Below, in pieces: positions 5,962-6,421 of a DNA stretch of 6,421 nt. Where the stretch lies: assembly GCA_028869325.1 (NCBI GenBank), contig JAGWST010000327.1, positions 1 through 6,421 of the forward strand, read 5' to 3'. The stretch's first letter is position 1. Each line of letters begins with the position of its first letter. The stretch comes from a bacterium (GTDB lineage Bacteria > Vulcanimicrobiota > Vulcanimicrobiia > Vulcanimicrobiales > SCRA01). Position numbers and translations under genes: made by a program. Under the pieces are notes generated by a model. The model was not told the origin of the DNA. It did no database searches and was given only the letters and a program-made list of their open reading frames with translations.

Positions 5962-6421
5962 TTAGGCCTCCACGCGCTGGAGCAGGCGGCGCCCCGTCAT
6001 CTCTTTGGGGATCTCCAGGCCCAGGATCTCCAGCAGCGTCGGCGCAACGTCGCCCAGGCAGCCCCCGGCCTCCAGCGTGCCCAACGGCTCGCGCGAGATG
6101 AGCACGAAGGGCACGGGATTGGTGGTGTGCGCCGTCAGCGGATTGCCCTCGGCGTCGATCTTCTCTTCCGCGTTGCCGTGATCGGCGGTGATCGCCAAGA
6201 TGCCGTCGCAGGCCAACACGGCCTCCGCCAAGCGGCCGAGGCAGGCGTCCAGCTCCGCCAGCGCCGCCAGCGTCGCCTCCCAGACGCCGGTGTGCCCGAC
6301 CATGTCGGCATTCGCGTAGTTCATGATGATGACGTCGTGCTTGCGCGCCTGTAGGTCGGCGATCGCCGCCTCGGTGATCTCCCGGGCGCGCATGCGCGGC
6401 GCCTGATCGTAGGTTGCCACG
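5962..6421 (-). CDS. gpmI: 2,3-bisphosphoglycerate-independent phosphoglycerate mutase, C-terminal part
   Basis: This cytoplasmic glycolytic enzyme interconverts 3- and 2-phosphoglycerate using two metal ions (usually Mn). The N-terminal part lies beyond the right edge; the GTG at 6420 is internal (the family reads VATYD here). Counting it as residue 1, the metal ligands are all present: Asp39 and His43 in NADMVGHTG, Asp80 and His81 in ITADHGNAE, and His98 in AHTTNPVPF. Their spacing (4, 41, 42 and 59 from the Asp) equals that of Asp403, His407, Asp444, His445 and His462 in the Bacillus stearothermophilus enzyme. The end (LGDVAPTLLEILGL, then P-K-E-M-T-G-R-L-L) is the normal C-terminus, so the enzyme should be active. 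It is on the same strand as the flagellar genes and 59 bp upstream, so read-through into them is possible. Confidence 0.95.
   Translation of the reverse strand, partial: VATYDQAPRMRAREITEAAIADLQARKHDVIIMNYANADMVGHTGVWEATLAALAELDACLGRLAEAVLACDGILAITADHGNAEEKIDAEGNPLTAHTTNPVPFVLISREPLGTLEAGGCLGDVAPTLLEILGLEIPKEMTGRRLLQRVEA

Overview
The window is very GC-rich bacterial chromosome. It has two opposing gene blocks that meet tail to tail near position 3350. The first block (1-3323, + strand) is the start of a family-5 (Dpp/Opp-type) peptide ABC transporter operon. The second (3379-6421, - strand) is a flagellar rod and sigma-factor operon that lies downstream of gpmI. There are no RNA genes, insertion sequences, CRISPR arrays or other signs of recent transfer. 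Codon use is uniformly GC-rich, which explains the many long spurious frames opposite the real genes. The organism is not identifiable with certainty. High GC, flagella, a peptide transporter and the gene order flgF-flgG-flgJ-like-sigma without flgH or flgI would fit an environmental non-proteobacterial lineage, but that is only an inference.

+ strand: the C-terminal part of a periplasmic or lipoprotein peptide-binding protein (cut by the left edge) is followed by an 84-bp gap holding a strong stem-loop. Then come two inner-membrane permeases, DppB-like and DppC-like, 9 bp apart. They would form the translocation pore fed by the binding protein. No ATPase genes follow, because the cluster ends directly after the second permease.

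- strand, in transcription order: the end of gpmI (glycolytic phosphoglycerate mutase, cut by the right edge), a 59-bp gap with small inverted repeats, flgF-like and flgG rod genes, a 67-residue FlgJ-type rod-binding protein, a FliA-type sigma factor, and a 99-residue protein of unknown function. The flagellar genes are joined by a 1-base overlap (TAATG), a 7-base gap, an 8-base overlap and an ATGA overlap, so they are almost certainly one translationally coupled operon.

The most notable observation is that the sigma factor is broken by an apparent one-base insertion near 3759, inside the region-4 helix-turn-helix. Reading one base over restores a textbook sigma region 4, which ends at a TGA overlapping the ATG of the next gene. 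Without correction, the frame runs uninterrupted into the unknown gene and looks like a false 325-residue fusion. No convincing wholly new system was found. The unknown small gene coupled to the sigma factor is the best candidate for something undescribed.
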